Assembly: GCA_028583685.1 (NCBI GenBank)
Contig: JAMXIF010000077.1
Location: forward strand, 9,134,821 to 9,198,820
From: Petaurus breviceps papuanus
Taxonomy: Eukaryota; Chordata; Mammalia; Diprotodontia; Petauridae
Direction: 5' to 3'
Length of the DNA: 64,000 nt
The notes beneath the pieces are model-generated. The model saw only the letters and a program-made list of their open reading frames with translations. It did no database searches and was not told the origin of the DNA. Shown piece after piece: positions 1 through 10,845 of this stretch (positions are counted from its first letter, which is position 1; the number at the start of each line of letters is the position of its first letter). The position numbers and the translations under genes are program-made.

Positions 1-35
<35 letters not shown>

Positions 36-75
36 GGTAGTAGTAGTAGTAGTGGTAGTAGTGGCAATAGTAGTG

Positions 76-122
<47 letters not shown>

Positions 123-185
123 GGTAGTAGTAGTAGTGGTGGTGGTGGTAGTAGTAGTAGTGGTAGTAGTAGGAAGAGGAGGAGG
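1..185. repeat. GTA/GTG trinucleotide microsatellite
   Basis: The window opens inside an imperfect run of GTA and GTG triplets that grades into AGGAGGAGGAGCAG. The array continues beyond the left edge. The long valine-rich open frame here is a by-product of the triplet period. Confidence 0.95.
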
Positions 186-502
186 AGCAGAAGGAACAGC
201 AGGTTCCCATTCACTGAACATTTTCAAGCAAAGGCTAGATAACCACTGTGTCAATCTATGCCTCCACTATTATCCCTGTGATTTTCTAAACCAAAAAATT
301 ATTTTCTGGTTACCTTTCTCCTTTATGTGTTATCTCCAGTTATTAAAATGTAAGTTCCTTGAGGGCAGAGACTGTCTGCTTTCATATTTGTGTCCCCATA
401 ATGGAGCACACTGGTTGACAAAGAGATGATAAAGGCTTTTTCATGAATTCATTTATCCATTTATTCACTCACTTGTTAAGGAGGAGATGCATGATGAGAA
501 AT

Positions 503-902
503 GAGTTGGACTATATCATCCATGAGGTTTCTTCCAGTTCTGAGATTTTATGATTCTATGAACTTTAGACTATATAGCTGTAATTCCAATCCTTGCACTG
601 ACTCTGGAGGCAGAGAACTTTGTTTCAAATCCTTCTTGTTACCTATATGATCTTAGGCTTATTATGAAATTTATTTTACATATACTTAGATATGTATATT
701 TATTATCTTAATGAGGCAGTAGCTAGAGTACAGAATTTAGAGTGAGGTAAACCTGAGATCAAATCCTGCTTCATGCATGTACTCTGACCCTGACCTAGTC
801 ACTCAACCTCCTTGTGAGTCAGTTTCCTCATCTATAAAATGAGGAGATTAGGATAGGTAGTGTCTAAGACCCCCTACTCCTAGGTATCTACTATCCTATG
901 AC
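503..902 (+). repeat. MIR-type CORE-SINE fragments
   Basis: Two pieces. About 503-560 ends in the typical TTATGATTCTATGA terminus. About 712-902 carries a tRNA B-box-like GATCAAATCC, then a CORE region with CAGTTTCCTCATCT and TAAAATGAGG. Both are old and diverged. Confidence 0.75.
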
Positions 903-964
903 ATCACACCTAATATTAGTCAAAAGTCATAGGCCGAATCCTTGCCTCACAAATGTTTCCTTAG

Positions 965-1110
965 ACCATAGATTTAGAGAGGGAAGGGACTTGACAAGGT
1001 TAAATCCATCCATGATGGTGCCAGAAAGTGGCATTGGTGGAATTAGAACCAAGGTCTTCTAATTTGAAATTCAGGACTTTTCACTCTCCCACTATTGCCT
1101 TTTATGTGAG
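965..1110 (-). repeat. MIR-type SINE, reverse orientation
   Basis: The order GGAAGGGACTTG, GGCATTGGTGGAATTAGAAC, AAGGTCTTCTAA and a closing CTCCCACTATTGCC is the reverse-strand pattern of a MIR/CORE-SINE. Heavily diverged. Confidence 0.6.
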
Positions 1111-1454
1111 CTGGCATTTATAGCTTTCTGGGATCCATCTCTAATCCCATCAGGGTCAGGAACTCCCTGTATAAAAACTCCATCTACTAATACAGAAGGC
1201 ATATAGTCTGTAACTAACAGCCTTAGAGAATTAACTGCATGATGTGTCCATAGTTACATAGCTAGTATTTGTTGAATGAAGAGCTTGAACTTTGCCCTTC
1301 CTAATCCTTAGGCTGGCCCTCTATCTGCTATGCCAGGCTGCCTCTCTACTCAGCTAATAAATATTTAATAAGATTAATTGCCATGACCAGGCTATAAATT
1401 GATAATGAAGTTAACCCTAAGCCTTTGTATCCAGGTTAATTAAGGACAAACCAA

Positions 1455-1655
1455 ACAAATCAAGGCACAATGGAAAGAACACTTGATTTGGAATCAGAGG
1501 AGCTTAGTTTAAACCCTACTCTATCACTACCTTTGTGACCTGGGACAAGTCCTTTAAACTCTCTGGGCTTCAACTTCTTCATCTGTAAAATAAGATTCTT
1601 GGCCTAGACGGCCTTGGAGCTTCTTTCTAATTCTAGTTGGATCATCCTATGAATT
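1455..1655 (+). repeat. MIR-type CORE-SINE
   Basis: Near full length: GGAATCAGAGGAGC head, TTTAAACCC B-box region, TGTGACCTGGGACAAGTC, CTTCATCTGTAAAATAAG core, and the terminal GGATCATCCTATGA. Confidence 0.8.
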
Positions 1656-2525
1656 AGGTGAAGAAAGAAAACCAATACTGAAATCAGTTACCTAGAAGAA
1701 ACCATCATCTTTGACTCCGTTATTTCCTCTTGTTTCATTTCCTCCCCTCCAGTCCTACTGTCCAGTCCAGGAAATATGGCTTTGGGAGGAAAATATTTTA
1801 GACCATTAATAGAAACTGGGCAATAGAAGGAGAAAAATTTCAGAATCAGTTATTTTAGCTCTGAAAGGGATATTTAAGATTATTTTATCAATAAGAAAAC
1901 TGCAGAGTGGAAATATGGGTGGACCCAGGATGAATGCTATGAGCAGAATGGAATGTCAGCAAAACCAACTACTTAAGAAAAGTGTTTGAGGCCTAGGTAC
2001 TATAATGCTGCTTTGTCTTCCTATCCCCTTCCCTCCAACTGGGTATGTAAGCTTGATTTGTCATAGGTGTATCTGTACCCCCCCCAATATTCCCCAAGTA
2101 TTAGAAAAAGAACCTTTCCCTAGGAAGACAATAAGCATCCTTTCACTCTACATTTCCATCTATAGACTCATTGTTTTCTTATTCTAATTGAATCTTCCAT
2201 GCTTGAGGGACTGGCCCTCAATTCCCAGAGGCAAAGTCAGGTAGAGAACAGAGCAATTATCTATCAGCTTTGATCAATATAGACAAGCAGTCTTGCCAAG
2301 ACACTGATAACACTAGTGCTTTTGGGCCAATTCATTCTAGTACACCTTGCCTCTGTAGTTACAATCCTTATCTACGTGTGTCAGGGAAACTAAACCACAG
2401 ACCACAGTCTGGTCTATCTCCTTTCTTCAGGCCATCTTCATAGTCCTTTTTCACCAGTGCAGACAAAACAATACTTCTGCTAGCTATATTGCTCATTGAG
2501 ATGATTAATAATAATAAAAATTATA
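1656..2525. other. low-repeat stretch, nothing recognised
   Basis: About 0.9 kb of mixed-composition DNA with no convincing repeat or exon. A 60-codon open frame near 2005 has no recognisable similarity and is best treated as chance. Confidence 0.5.
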
Positions 2526-2529
2526 ATGA

Positions 2530-2740
2530 CAGTTATAATAAGAAGTCACATTTGTGAACCTGTAAGGAGTAGCCAAGTGCTTTCCTCAAATCAATGTTTT
2601 AAAGAAATAGTGGAAATATTATTGTTACCAGTTATAAGTGAGGAAATTGAGATTGAGAGAAGTTAAATGATTTGCTGTAGGTTGTATCTATACCAAGCAT
2701 GGGTAGCAAGGTGGGTCAACTAGAGATTTTAATTTGAGAA
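2530..2740 (-). repeat. old MIR3-like SINE
   Basis: GTGAGGAAATTGAGATTGAG and AGAAGTTAAATGATTTGC match the reverse strand of MIR-class elements, preceded by a diverged CAAGTGCTTTCCTCAAATC block. Very decayed. Confidence 0.5.
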
Positions 2741-3334
2741 AGCACTTTCAGCCCCATAGATATCACTGAGACTTGTTAAGATGGGAAACAGGATTAGAAT
2801 GCAGCTATGGATGGATTTGTCCTTTCACAAGAAATAAAATAGGGAAGGAGGGAACAGTGAGGAAATGAGGTAGGATAATATTTTCATAATGGCTTGTGAC
2901 CTGAACAATTTTTAGCTTTACAATTATCAAGGCAACACTATATGAATATAAATTACAGAAAAGTTGTCAACCTGCATTGGTAAGGGAATCTATCTCACCC
3001 AAATGTTTCCTTTACCAACTAAATCACTGGTCCTGTCCCTATCTCCATATTCCAGTGTAAAAAACCATTAGCCAAAGGGAGAGAGTGGGATAGAGAGCAC
3101 TGGGAGGAAGATCAATAGAGGAAGAAACAGAACTGATATTGTCATCAGATTGTTGTGCAGATCACCAGGAAATAGATGAGGAATTAGGGAGAGAAATCAC
3201 AAGCCTGGCATGGAGGCATGATAGATAGTAGTGACAGATGCATCAATTGCCCAAGTAGCTGCTGGAGCTCACTCTACCCAAAGCAGAGCAGCTAACAATC
3301 CCCTAGCTTGCCTGAATGGTAATTTTATCGAAAG

Positions 3335-3426
3335 GAGAAGGGAGGGAGAGAGCAAGGAAAAGAAAGGGAGGAGGAAAGAAGAGAAGAAGGGAGGAAGTAA
3401 GATAGGGAGGGAGAGAGAGAGAGAGA
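3335..3426. repeat. GA-rich purine tract
   Basis: Simple GGGA/GAAG/GAGA purine-only sequence immediately upstream of the 7SL-like sequence. Confidence 0.9.
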
Positions 3427-3447
3427 AGCTTGTTATGTCATAGAATA

Positions 3448-3951
3448 TGCCTATAATCCCCACTGGAGAGTCTGAGACTGATTGATCACTTGAATTTAGA
3501 AGTTCTGAGCTTCATTAAAAGCTGATCTGGATGTATCCAGAGAAAGAACTAGAAAGAACTGAGTTTACATACAGATGGAAGCAAAATACCTGATCTTCTT
3601 CCTTTTCTTGTTTGGTTTTATGTCCTCTTTACCATTTTCATTCCATCTGATACAATCCGTCTTTATAACCTGACTAATATATAATGTGAAAGTATTTACA
3701 GATCCTATACTTGACTATATGCTGCCATGGGGGGGAGGGAGGGGGACAAAATGTGAAACTCAAGTAATTGTGGAATTGAATCCTGTAAACTAAAAGGAAA
3801 CAAACAAATTAATAATAAAAAAAGAAAAAGCTGATCTGGAGTCTGTACTTAGTCATCCACTCATACAGTAAGCTCCCAAGAGCAGTGCATCACCAGATTA
3901 CCTAAGGAAGGAAAGACCAGTTCAGGTCAGAAACAAAGCAGGTCGATGCTA
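3448..3951 (+). pseudogene. RN7SL: 7SL (SRP) RNA pseudogene, split by an L1 insertion
   Basis: 7SL is the RNA scaffold of the signal recognition particle. The left piece (3448-3531) has TGCCTATAATCCC, CTGGAGAGTCTGAGACTG, GATCACTTGA and AGTTCTGAGCT, matching the 5' Alu-domain part of 7SL. The right piece (3841-3951) has GTACTTAG, AGCTCCCAAGAGCAG, CACCAGATTACCTAAGGAAG, AGTTCAGGTCAGAAAC and AAGCAGGTC, matching the S-domain part in the right order. About 195 of roughly 300 nt are recognisable; the extreme 5' GCCGGGCGCGG and the 3' end are not. Substitutions throughout show it is dead. Because S-domain sequence is present, this is a 7SL retrocopy and not an Alu-like SINE. The comparison is from memory of the mammalian 7SL sequence. 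Confidence 0.85.
3532..3825 (+). mobile_element. L1 3' end inserted in the 7SL pseudogene
   Basis: A 5'-truncated LINE-1 tail: 3'UTR-like sequence with a G-rich run (GGGGGGGAGGGAGGGGGACA), AAAATGTGAAACTCAAG, and an A-rich end. It is flanked by perfect 15-bp target-site duplications AAAAGCTGATCTGGA at 3517-3531 and 3826-3840. The intact duplication indicates it is much younger than its host sequence. Confidence 0.9.
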
Positions 3952-3977
3952 CCTATAAATGACAACTACACTTCTAA

Positions 3978-4158
3978 TTCAGAATTGGAAGGGACCTTAG
4001 GGGTAATCTAGCCCAACCCCCTCCTTTTACAGGTAAGAAAACTGAGGCCCAGAGAAGTTAAGTAGCTTGTCCAACATTTTATAGATAGTAAGTGGCAGAG
4101 CCAGACTTGAATCCAGGACCTCTGATGCTGAAGCCAGTATTGTTTCTAGTATACCAAA
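3978..4158 (-). repeat. MIR-type SINE, reverse orientation
   Basis: GGAAGGGACCTTAGGGG, AAACTGAGGCCCAGAGAAG, AAGTGGCAGAGCCAGACTTG and CCAGGACCTCTGATGC follow the reverse-strand MIR pattern closely. Confidence 0.85.
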
Positions 4159-4319
4159 CTCATTCCCTTTATACTTAGATAATGTAAAGTTGTAAGGAAT
4201 TGACAGCACATTGAATAATAGTCAGGATACAGAAAAGACAAGACTTTGACTATCCAGAATATTGGGTCAAATTGAACAGGGTGCAATTTAATAGAGATTT
4301 CATATTTCATATGTGTATA

Positions 4320-4372
4320 TATGTGGAGAGAGAAAAATATAGAGAGATATGAATGTATATCTATATATAGTC
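4320..4372. repeat. AT/GA-rich low-complexity
   Basis: Mixed TATG, AGAG and TATA short repeats. Confidence 0.7.
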
Positions 4373-4584
4373 ATACTATTTTCTTTACATATTTCACAAA
4401 TTTTAAGGAAGTGCTTTGTAAACCATAACATTTATCTACAAATGAGTACATGGACAATAGTTAATGTATTTTCATTAAAAGTAACTCTAAAGTTTCTAGG
4501 AAACAAAAAAGTTTAAAGAAAATATAGCAATTAAATAGGTTCTTATTTTCATAATTCATAAGGATAAGGGCTATGTCATAATTA

Positions 4585-4850
4585 TCTCACAGAATTGTAG
4601 ACTTTGAGAATTGGAAGGGACTTCAGAGAGGCCATCTAATCTGACCCATATGACGGGACTCTTCATTGGAGTGTTCCTGACAAGTAGTCATCTCTGAATC
4701 TTTTAATTTCCCAGTGAAGTGGATTGTACAAGGTGAGCTTTCGCTATCTGACCCTGGATTTCTCAGCTGCCAAATTTTGAGCTAAAGGTTAACCCCAAAC
4801 CAAACCAAATCCCAGGAAATCAGGGCTTCCAAACCCCCCTTTTTCAGATG
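4585..4850 (-). repeat. CR1/L3-type LINE fragment
   Basis: AGAATTGTAGACTTTGAGA, TTGGAAGGGACTTCAGAG, GGCCATCTAATCTGACCC and TCCTGACAAGTAGTCATC match the reverse strand of the CR1/L3 3' region found in amniotes. Confidence 0.75.
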
Positions 4851-4854
4851 GATT

Positions 4855-5397
4855 GCTGTCTCTTTATATATCCCCATTTTATGGGTGAGAAATTGATTTT
4901 TTTAAAATAAAGTGTAAGACTCTCTCTCTCTCCCTATAATAGATGTATACTTAGGACCCAGAAATATCGATGAGAAATGAAACTGTCTCTTTACCACTGC
5001 TAGTAGAAAAATAAAATTTAAAAATGATCCACTACCTTCCGCAACTACATGAATAATTATAATGTGGGATTTTATTAATGCCTAAATTGAATTTTAGTAA
5101 TGTCATCATTCACATGATGAGTATGCACACAACCTGAATGATCTGCTTCCACTACTTAAGCAACCCATGTAAAACAAAGAAAAACCAGCAAAGGTGTCTA
5201 TTTCAAAGTCAGATAGGAAAAAAAAAAACCCAGAATATTCATGAGTATGAGTAATCAACAGGTACTTTTTTTTAAATTATAAGCAAGTTTGTGAAGAAAT
5301 GTCCTGAAAAAGAAATTCTAATGTTAACCACAGAAATGTACACATTTTCCCAGAAATAAGAAAGACATGATGAAGCAAGGAAATTAGCAAGTACAGA
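4855..5397. other. AT-rich low-repeat DNA
   Basis: Contains short A runs and a CTCTCTCTCTC tract near 4921. No coding or repeat identity is visible. Confidence 0.5.
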
Positions 5398-6027
5398 TGT
5401 GGGGAGCCAAGCCCACCCAGGGGCCCCCGCCCTTCTATGGCAGAGTCTGAGATAGTGGCAGAGAGGAGACCTGCTGGCCAGCAGCAGAGCTGAGAAGGAA
5501 AAGTTAAATGAAAAGATAGATAAAAGGATTACTTACCCAGAGGTTGACAATCATAAACGAGACGGGACTCCAGTATGGTAGAAAATGGAGTCAACTTTGT
5601 TCAGCTAAGAGTCCAGTATATATAGTGTAAAACTGCATAGTCATCATAAGCCACTGTCTTTGGGATTACACCATTGTCCTAGTTCACATTTGCCTCATAT
5701 GTGATGGCCATGTACTCTATCCTTGTTATCAGCGTACGAGTACCATGTTCCAAAACTCCCTAAACCTTTCTAGAACAAAGTGGAGTTGTCCCAAGGCTTC
5801 TAGTTAATACTACATTGCTACATGATGCTAGTTTCCCCTGACAACACAGCAAGCGTCCTTGTTCCCAGGCTGGAAGCGTACTACGCTTCTCATGGGGATA
5901 TGAAGCCCATGCCTGTGAGCCTTCCTAGGGGATGGGGAACCAATGCGGGCCTGTTAAGCAGGGTCTTGTGCTGAGAGGGCTTATTCAGCCATCAGGGTCA
6001 AAGCCCCATTGGCCATGGTCCTCAACA
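5398..6027 (-). mobile_element. solo LTR, class II (ERVK-like)
   Basis: Read on the minus strand the element begins TGTTGAGGACCATGG and ends GGCTCCCCACA, giving TG...CA termini over 630 bp. A TATA box (TATATATA, 5619-5626) is placed as expected. Flanks are TACAGA (5392-5397) and TAAAGA (6028-6033), a 6-bp duplication with one mismatch. Six-base duplications suit class II elements. No internal retroviral sequence adjoins it, so it is a solo LTR. The class assignment is inference. Confidence 0.75.
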
Positions 6028-6249
6028 TAAAGAAAAGACATATAAGGAACCTTATAAGGAACCATGGTCCATTCTTTGGTTTATTGTATTTGGGACGTAT
6101 AATAACATCTCACTGAGGTAAAAAGGAGCTGTCTTAGAGTGAGGGTCTAGTTATGACTCCATCAACTTATGTAACATTTATACCTTAAAGTGCTATATAA
6201 ATGGGAGATATTATGAATAAGTTCCAATATATCAGAAACACAGGTTCAA

Positions 6250-6405
6250 TTAAAAGATCATTAAGGCCTGGGGTCAGGCAGACAGGCCTGGGTTTAATGT
6301 CTGCCACTGAACTTTCTGGCTATGTGACCATGTATAACACACTTTGCCTTTCAGTGAACCCAGGCAATGCCCTAAAACTCAGTGACAGTCATGTTCTCAT
6401 CTTCA
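6250..6405 (+). repeat. CORE-SINE fragment
   Basis: AAGGCCTGGGGTCAGGCAGA, CCTGGGTTTAATGTCTGCC and TATGTGACCATG are a diverged tRNA-derived SINE body. Confidence 0.6.
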
Positions 6406-6539
6406 TTAGGACAGAGATTTCCAAACCAGTTCTTCACACCAGTGTAGTCACAGATCTAGACAACCGTGTCCTCTTACTCCTCTATGCCCCAACCAATTAG
6501 CTGATCCCCGAGCAATCTGCCCTCAGTTGTTCATAGGAT

Positions 6540-6900
6540 TGTAGATCATTAAATTTAGATATGGTGGAGATCTTAAGTCCAACCCTTCAATTTTAGAAAT
6601 GATGAAACTAAGAGCCTTTAGAGCAGGGGTGGGGAACCTGTGACCTTGAGGCCACATGTGGCCTTCTAGGTCCTTGGGTGGAGCCTTTTGACTGAGTTCA
6701 AGTTTTACAGAGCAAATCTTTTTAAGGGGATTTGTTTTGTGAAGTTTGAATTCAGTCAAAGGGCCACATTTGAAGACCTAGAGGGCCATATGTGGCCTCA
6801 AGGCTGCAGGTTCCCCACCCCTGCTCTAGAGTATAAGTGGCATGTCCACTATCACAAATCTAATAAGTGTCAGAGATAGGATTCAAACTGAAATACAGTA
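6540..6900 (-). repeat. MIR-type SINE interrupted by a MITE
   Basis: 6540-6623 (AGATCTTAAGTCCAACCC, GATGAAACTAAGAG) and 6832-6900 (TAAGTGGCATGTCCAC, GTGTCAGAGATAGGATTC) form one reverse-oriented MIR copy, split by the hAT-type MITE at 6624-6823. Confidence 0.7.
6624..6823. mobile_element. hAT-type palindromic MITE
   Basis: A 200-bp nearly perfect palindrome with termini CAGGGGTGGGGAACCTG and CAGGTTCCCCACCCCTG. Flanks are CTTTAGAG (6616-6623) and CTCTAGAG (6824-6831), an 8-bp duplication with one mismatch. The CAGGGG ends and 8-bp duplication are the hAT/Charlie signature. It has no transposase. The mirrored open frames on both strands come from the palindrome. Related copies lie at about 31405-31579 and 50863-50996. 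Confidence 0.9.
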
Positions 6901-6907
6901 GGCATTT

Positions 6908-7452
6908 GGGCATCGGGTGTTCAGGGAGGACTAGCACCCCTGGTGTGAGGGTTTGCTGAGCCCTTTTCAGGGCTACTCATGCACCTTTGGTATCTACCTC
7001 CGCCCAACTCTCCCTTATGGCTCCAAGAAGCTGAAGCATGTTTCATGGCCACACCCCAGTAAAACCATTTTGACAGATGGGCTAAACCAAGTTCAGTGTA
7101 ACCAACAGGCTTCAAATCATCAGTGAGTTAGGTGAATGTCTACCCCAAGCATGTGAAGACCTTTCCTGGTGGAATGGGTAACTGAGAACAATTTGTTCCA
7201 ATGGCCACGGAAGCAGCCGAAGCAGGTGCTGTGTGTGGTCAGATGTCTTAGATTCCAAGGTCATCCACTGCATCCCAGGCTATCACCAGTAATCCTGACT
7301 TTTGTCTTCCCACTGGATTTAAATGACTCTGGGACAAAGAAGACTTTGTGTAACTTTGCCTCACTTAAATCCTGTTTACCCACAAGTCAAGATATCACAC
7401 TGTCATGCCATTGGTCCTCTTCAAAAACAAAGGACAAATAGCAGTAGCAGCA
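6908..7452 (+). mobile_element. 540-bp marsupial-type retroposon
   Basis: Colinear over its whole length with the reverse complement of 19301-19840. Shared blocks include GTGTTCAGGGAGGACTAG, GATGGGCTAAACCAAG, GGCATGTGAAGACCTT-like sequence, and the 3' end TTGGTCCTCTTCAAAAACA followed by AAGGACAAATAGCAGTAGC. The ACAA/CAGC-rich terminus resembles the tail shared with RTE-mobilised SINEs (inference). A further 3' fragment lies at 56466-56553. Confidence 0.75.
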
Positions 7453-7454
7453 TA

Positions 7455-8570
7455 CGGTACATATGTTTACATTTTTATTTTTCTTAATTTTTAAAATTCA
7501 ATTGATCTAAAACACACACACACAAAAACCCCGCTACCAACTAAGTTGTCTTAATTATGCCACAATCCAATTATCAACCTCAATATGTGATGAATTCATA
7601 GGCTGTTTCAATTGGATCAATACAGAAGCTCCAGATTAAGAGTCAGGTATTGAAACGGGTCCACCATCAATTGTATACCCCTATCATGCTTCTTCAGAAT
7701 TTCCGTTCATACACTGCCAATATTTAGATATGTCACCACAACTAAGCAGTGACAGGCATACTGGAAAATAAAAAAAAGCCATGTTGTACATATTGCAGGT
7801 GATCAGAAGTCAGGCCTGAAACCTTAAAAGAATTGGGAATTATTAGGAAGAATTCCCTCAGCTAAAGCTTCTAGACCCTGGAATCTTGTGAACCCAGAGA
7901 AAGGTGAGTACTCTGCAGCTTCTGCGGGGAAGCTAGAAGGACCTAAGTAATAGAAAAGAGTCAAGATCATTTAGGACATACCAATCACACATAAAGTGTG
8001 TCTTTTTTCCTGGAGGTTACAGTCAGTTGGAAGATACAGTTTAGAAGTCTACTACACTATGATTTATTGGGATGCCTACAAGATCACTGATACAGTTCCA
8101 CATGACTGCCTGTCATACAAACAAAACTATGAAGAGTTCTAAGGTAGAAATTTTTTTTTAATGTAGAAGCCAAATAAGGTAATTAACAAGGCTAAGTAAG
8201 AGCTCGAATGGGCCTGCATTCAAACACTAGAGGACTTAGGATGTCAAAGTTGTTTTGACACTTTGAGGAGGACTCGATGTTTCAATTTCTCAAGATTTCC
8301 CTTAAATGATCTTTTGTTTAAATCTCCTCTCCCCTCCAGGAAATGAATGTTTCCAAAATGCCCAAACAAAAGAAGTTTCTCTGTTGCCAAAGAAAATCAT
8401 TGAAATTCCAAATATGCTGGTTCTCAAAATTCCTAAATTCCTTAAACTAAGTAGAATTGGGTCTAAAAAATAGATTCTTTCATCTAGAAGAACAATTGAT
8501 TTTATGGTTAGAAAAATGAGAGATGGACAGACAGGTAGAAATGGAGAGACAGAGAAAAGGGAGATAGAGG
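7455..8570. other. low-repeat stretch
   Basis: About 1.1 kb without clear repeats apart from short A and T runs. No exon or RNA gene is recognised. Confidence 0.5.
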
Positions 8571-8574
8571 ATTA

Positions 8575-8692
8575 AACCTTTGCCATATGCCAGGCATTGT
8601 GTTAAGTTCTAGGGCTATAAATAAAAGCAAGCACATCAGTCTCAGCCCTCAATGATCTTATATTCTGACAACATGTAAGGAGGTTCTGGAAA
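8575..8692 (-). repeat. L2 LINE 3' fragment
   Basis: TATGCCAGGCATTGTGTTAA, CAGTCTCAGCCCTCAATGAT and CTTATATTCTGAC are the reverse strand of the L2 3' end. The following 250 bp may be further L2 but is too diverged to call. Confidence 0.7.
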
Positions 8693-9164
8693 GGTAGGAA
8701 GGAAGAGATGACCCAAAGTGGAAGGTAGGGATATTAGTGAGTAGTGGAAGTGGGATGGAGGGTCAAAATCAAGCAGAATGAGGTAAAAGTTGGTCTAACA
8801 AAGCCAAGAGTGGTTCCTGGGGCAGAGTCCAGATTTTCTGATGGGAAGAGAGTGGAGCTGATGGCCTGAGAAAAGCAAATGGAGATGTCTAGGGGTGTCA
8901 TGAAAGTGACCACAAGTATTATTATAACTTGGGTTAGGCATGGTGTATTCTCCCTTCTCCCTAAGCCTAAACTGAATGGAAGGAAGAAGTAGTCTTCTCA
9001 AAGAGCTGTTTGAGAGAGAATCAAGCTCTCCAATACCATCTCAATGTTTTAATAATACCTCCTTCAGTTCCTAACCCACCGATAGTGTCTTTATTATGCC
9101 CTACTGAACACATCTCTTCTACCACAATGAGAAACCATTTCTCCCAGCAATCATTACAAATATA

Positions 9165-9812
9165 TTCATAAAGCATATCTCTGAATATAGGAATAAATCA
9201 CTCCTCTGCTCAGGGAACTTTCAGCATCTCCCTACTGCCATTAGGATTAAATACAGCTGCTTCTTGTCACTAAAAGGCCTTTACAATTTGACCCCAACCT
9301 GTCTTTCCAGATATAGATCACATTACTTACCCAAGAACTATAGTTTCCAACCCAACTCTCCTATGTGCATATCCCTGCATGTGATGTTCCATCCTCGGCC
9401 TCCATGTCATTCTACTGGCTTCTCCCAATGCCTGATGTACACTCCTGCCTCACTCTACAACTTAAAATGCCAACCTCCATTAAAGGGTCCATTGAAGGAT
9501 CACCCCTCACTTAAAGTCTTTCATGATTTGTCTTGCTGTTAGCTATACCCTCTGAAATTACTTTATATATGTTTCATCTACTTATCCATATATGTTTCTT
9601 TTCTTCCTAATAGAGTATAAGCTCCTTGAGGGTAAGGGCTGTTTCATTTTTCCTTTTCTAACCCCACTGCCTAATAAGTCAATACAAAATAACCAGCATT
9701 TCCTATCTGCCAGGCACTATGCAAATACAAGTAAAAAGGCTATACTAAATCTATGACTCATGCATAGTAGGCCTTAAATAAATGCTTGCTGAATTAAATT
9801 GAACCAAATGCT
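9165..9812 (+). repeat. L2 LINE 3' region
   Basis: AGCATCTCCCTACTGCC, AGGATTAAATACAGC, CTTTACAATTTGACCCCAAC, GAGTATAAGCTCCTTGAGGG and CTTAAATAAATGCTTGCTG follow the L2 ORF2-end and 3'UTR order. A short reverse L2-like piece (TGCCAGGCACTATGC) lies inside, near 9708. Confidence 0.85.
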
Positions 9813-9814
9813 GT

Positions 9815-10700
9815 TCTAGAAAGAATTAGACTCTCAGAAATGAACAATAGCATTGCTTGCTATTCTCCCTACACTGGGGAGAACAACTATCCCCTTCCAC
9901 CCTGGGCTCAAGGGCAGAGTGTATGGCCTTCTGCATATGGCCTTCCCAGGCTGCTGGGTCCCAGAAGGACTTTCAGCCCTAGAATGGACAAGATCAGAGA
10001 GCCAGGGAGCACTTTCCTATCAGAAAATCTGTGTACTTTATAGCCACCATTCATAGCTTGAGGCATGACTGTTGGGATAGCTGAGACTTTCTCTAGGGCC
10101 TACAAACAAAAGGCCAGCTGCCTGGGGCAGGGCAGAGAGAAGGCTGAGGGACCATACCTCCTCCTTGGTGGCTGGAATATGCCCTTATTAGCGCCCTCCT
10201 AGACAATGGTAGAAGAATCAAGCTGACATTTTCAAATTCCTCTCCTAAACTCTGATATTCTGTGTTTCCAAGAAGCATTACAGGAATGTCAACATTTCCC
10301 AGTCACTGGTAAGGATTACTATTAGTTATTCAAACACTTTGGTATCCCTCTGGTTAAAATGTGCTAGAATACAAATTTTTATGGATTAACATATATACAT
10401 ATACATATACATATGCATATGTGTATGTGTATATATATGCATATATATATATATATATATTTTTTTTTTTTGGTGTTCACCTATCAACTGCTATTATGTT
10501 CTTAGAACTCTAGAAAAATGTCACTTGAGTACTGTCCTCCACTGTGACAATCCTGACTGCGACCAGCTGAGGTCATTATAATGTCCCTCTCCATCACTCT
10601 GTCTATGCAGCAGGATGGGGGTGGGTGGGAGGGAATGGAGTTTGGCCTCATGATTTCACCATTTCTGGGAATACCTGGCCCATATACTTCTTTCACAGGA
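9815..10700. other. low-repeat stretch with AT microsatellite
   Basis: Single-copy-looking DNA. Two overlapping frames near 9840 have no recognisable product. An alternating AT/CA/TG tract occupies 10389-10460 and is followed by a T run. Confidence 0.55.
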
Positions 10701-10714
10701 ACTCATTTCAACAT

Positions 10715-10845
10715 ACATTCTTAGGTAGCTGGGAAAAATGGCCCAGGGTCACATGTTTAGTATAAATCAGAGGCAGGGCTTTGAACCTAAGCTTTCCTAA
10801 CTCCAAAGCTGGCTCTCTACCCACTAGACTACTATATAACAAAAT
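10715..10845 (-). repeat. MIR-type SINE
   Basis: GGCCCAGGGTCACATG, AGGCAGGGCTTTGAACC and GGCTCTCTACCCACTAGAC give the reverse-strand MIR pattern. Confidence 0.75.

Noticed and set aside
7-429. 140-codon valine-rich open frame
   Set aside because: It is the translation of the GTA/GTG triplet array plus a short random extension.
3448-3531. Alu-like SINE
   Set aside because: Sequence matching the 7SL S-domain follows on the far side of the L1, which Alu and B1 lack.
6523-6879. Two similar peptides on opposite strands (MTEFKLHKTN / MTEFKFYRAN)
   Set aside because: They mirror each other because the hAT MITE is palindromic; not genes.
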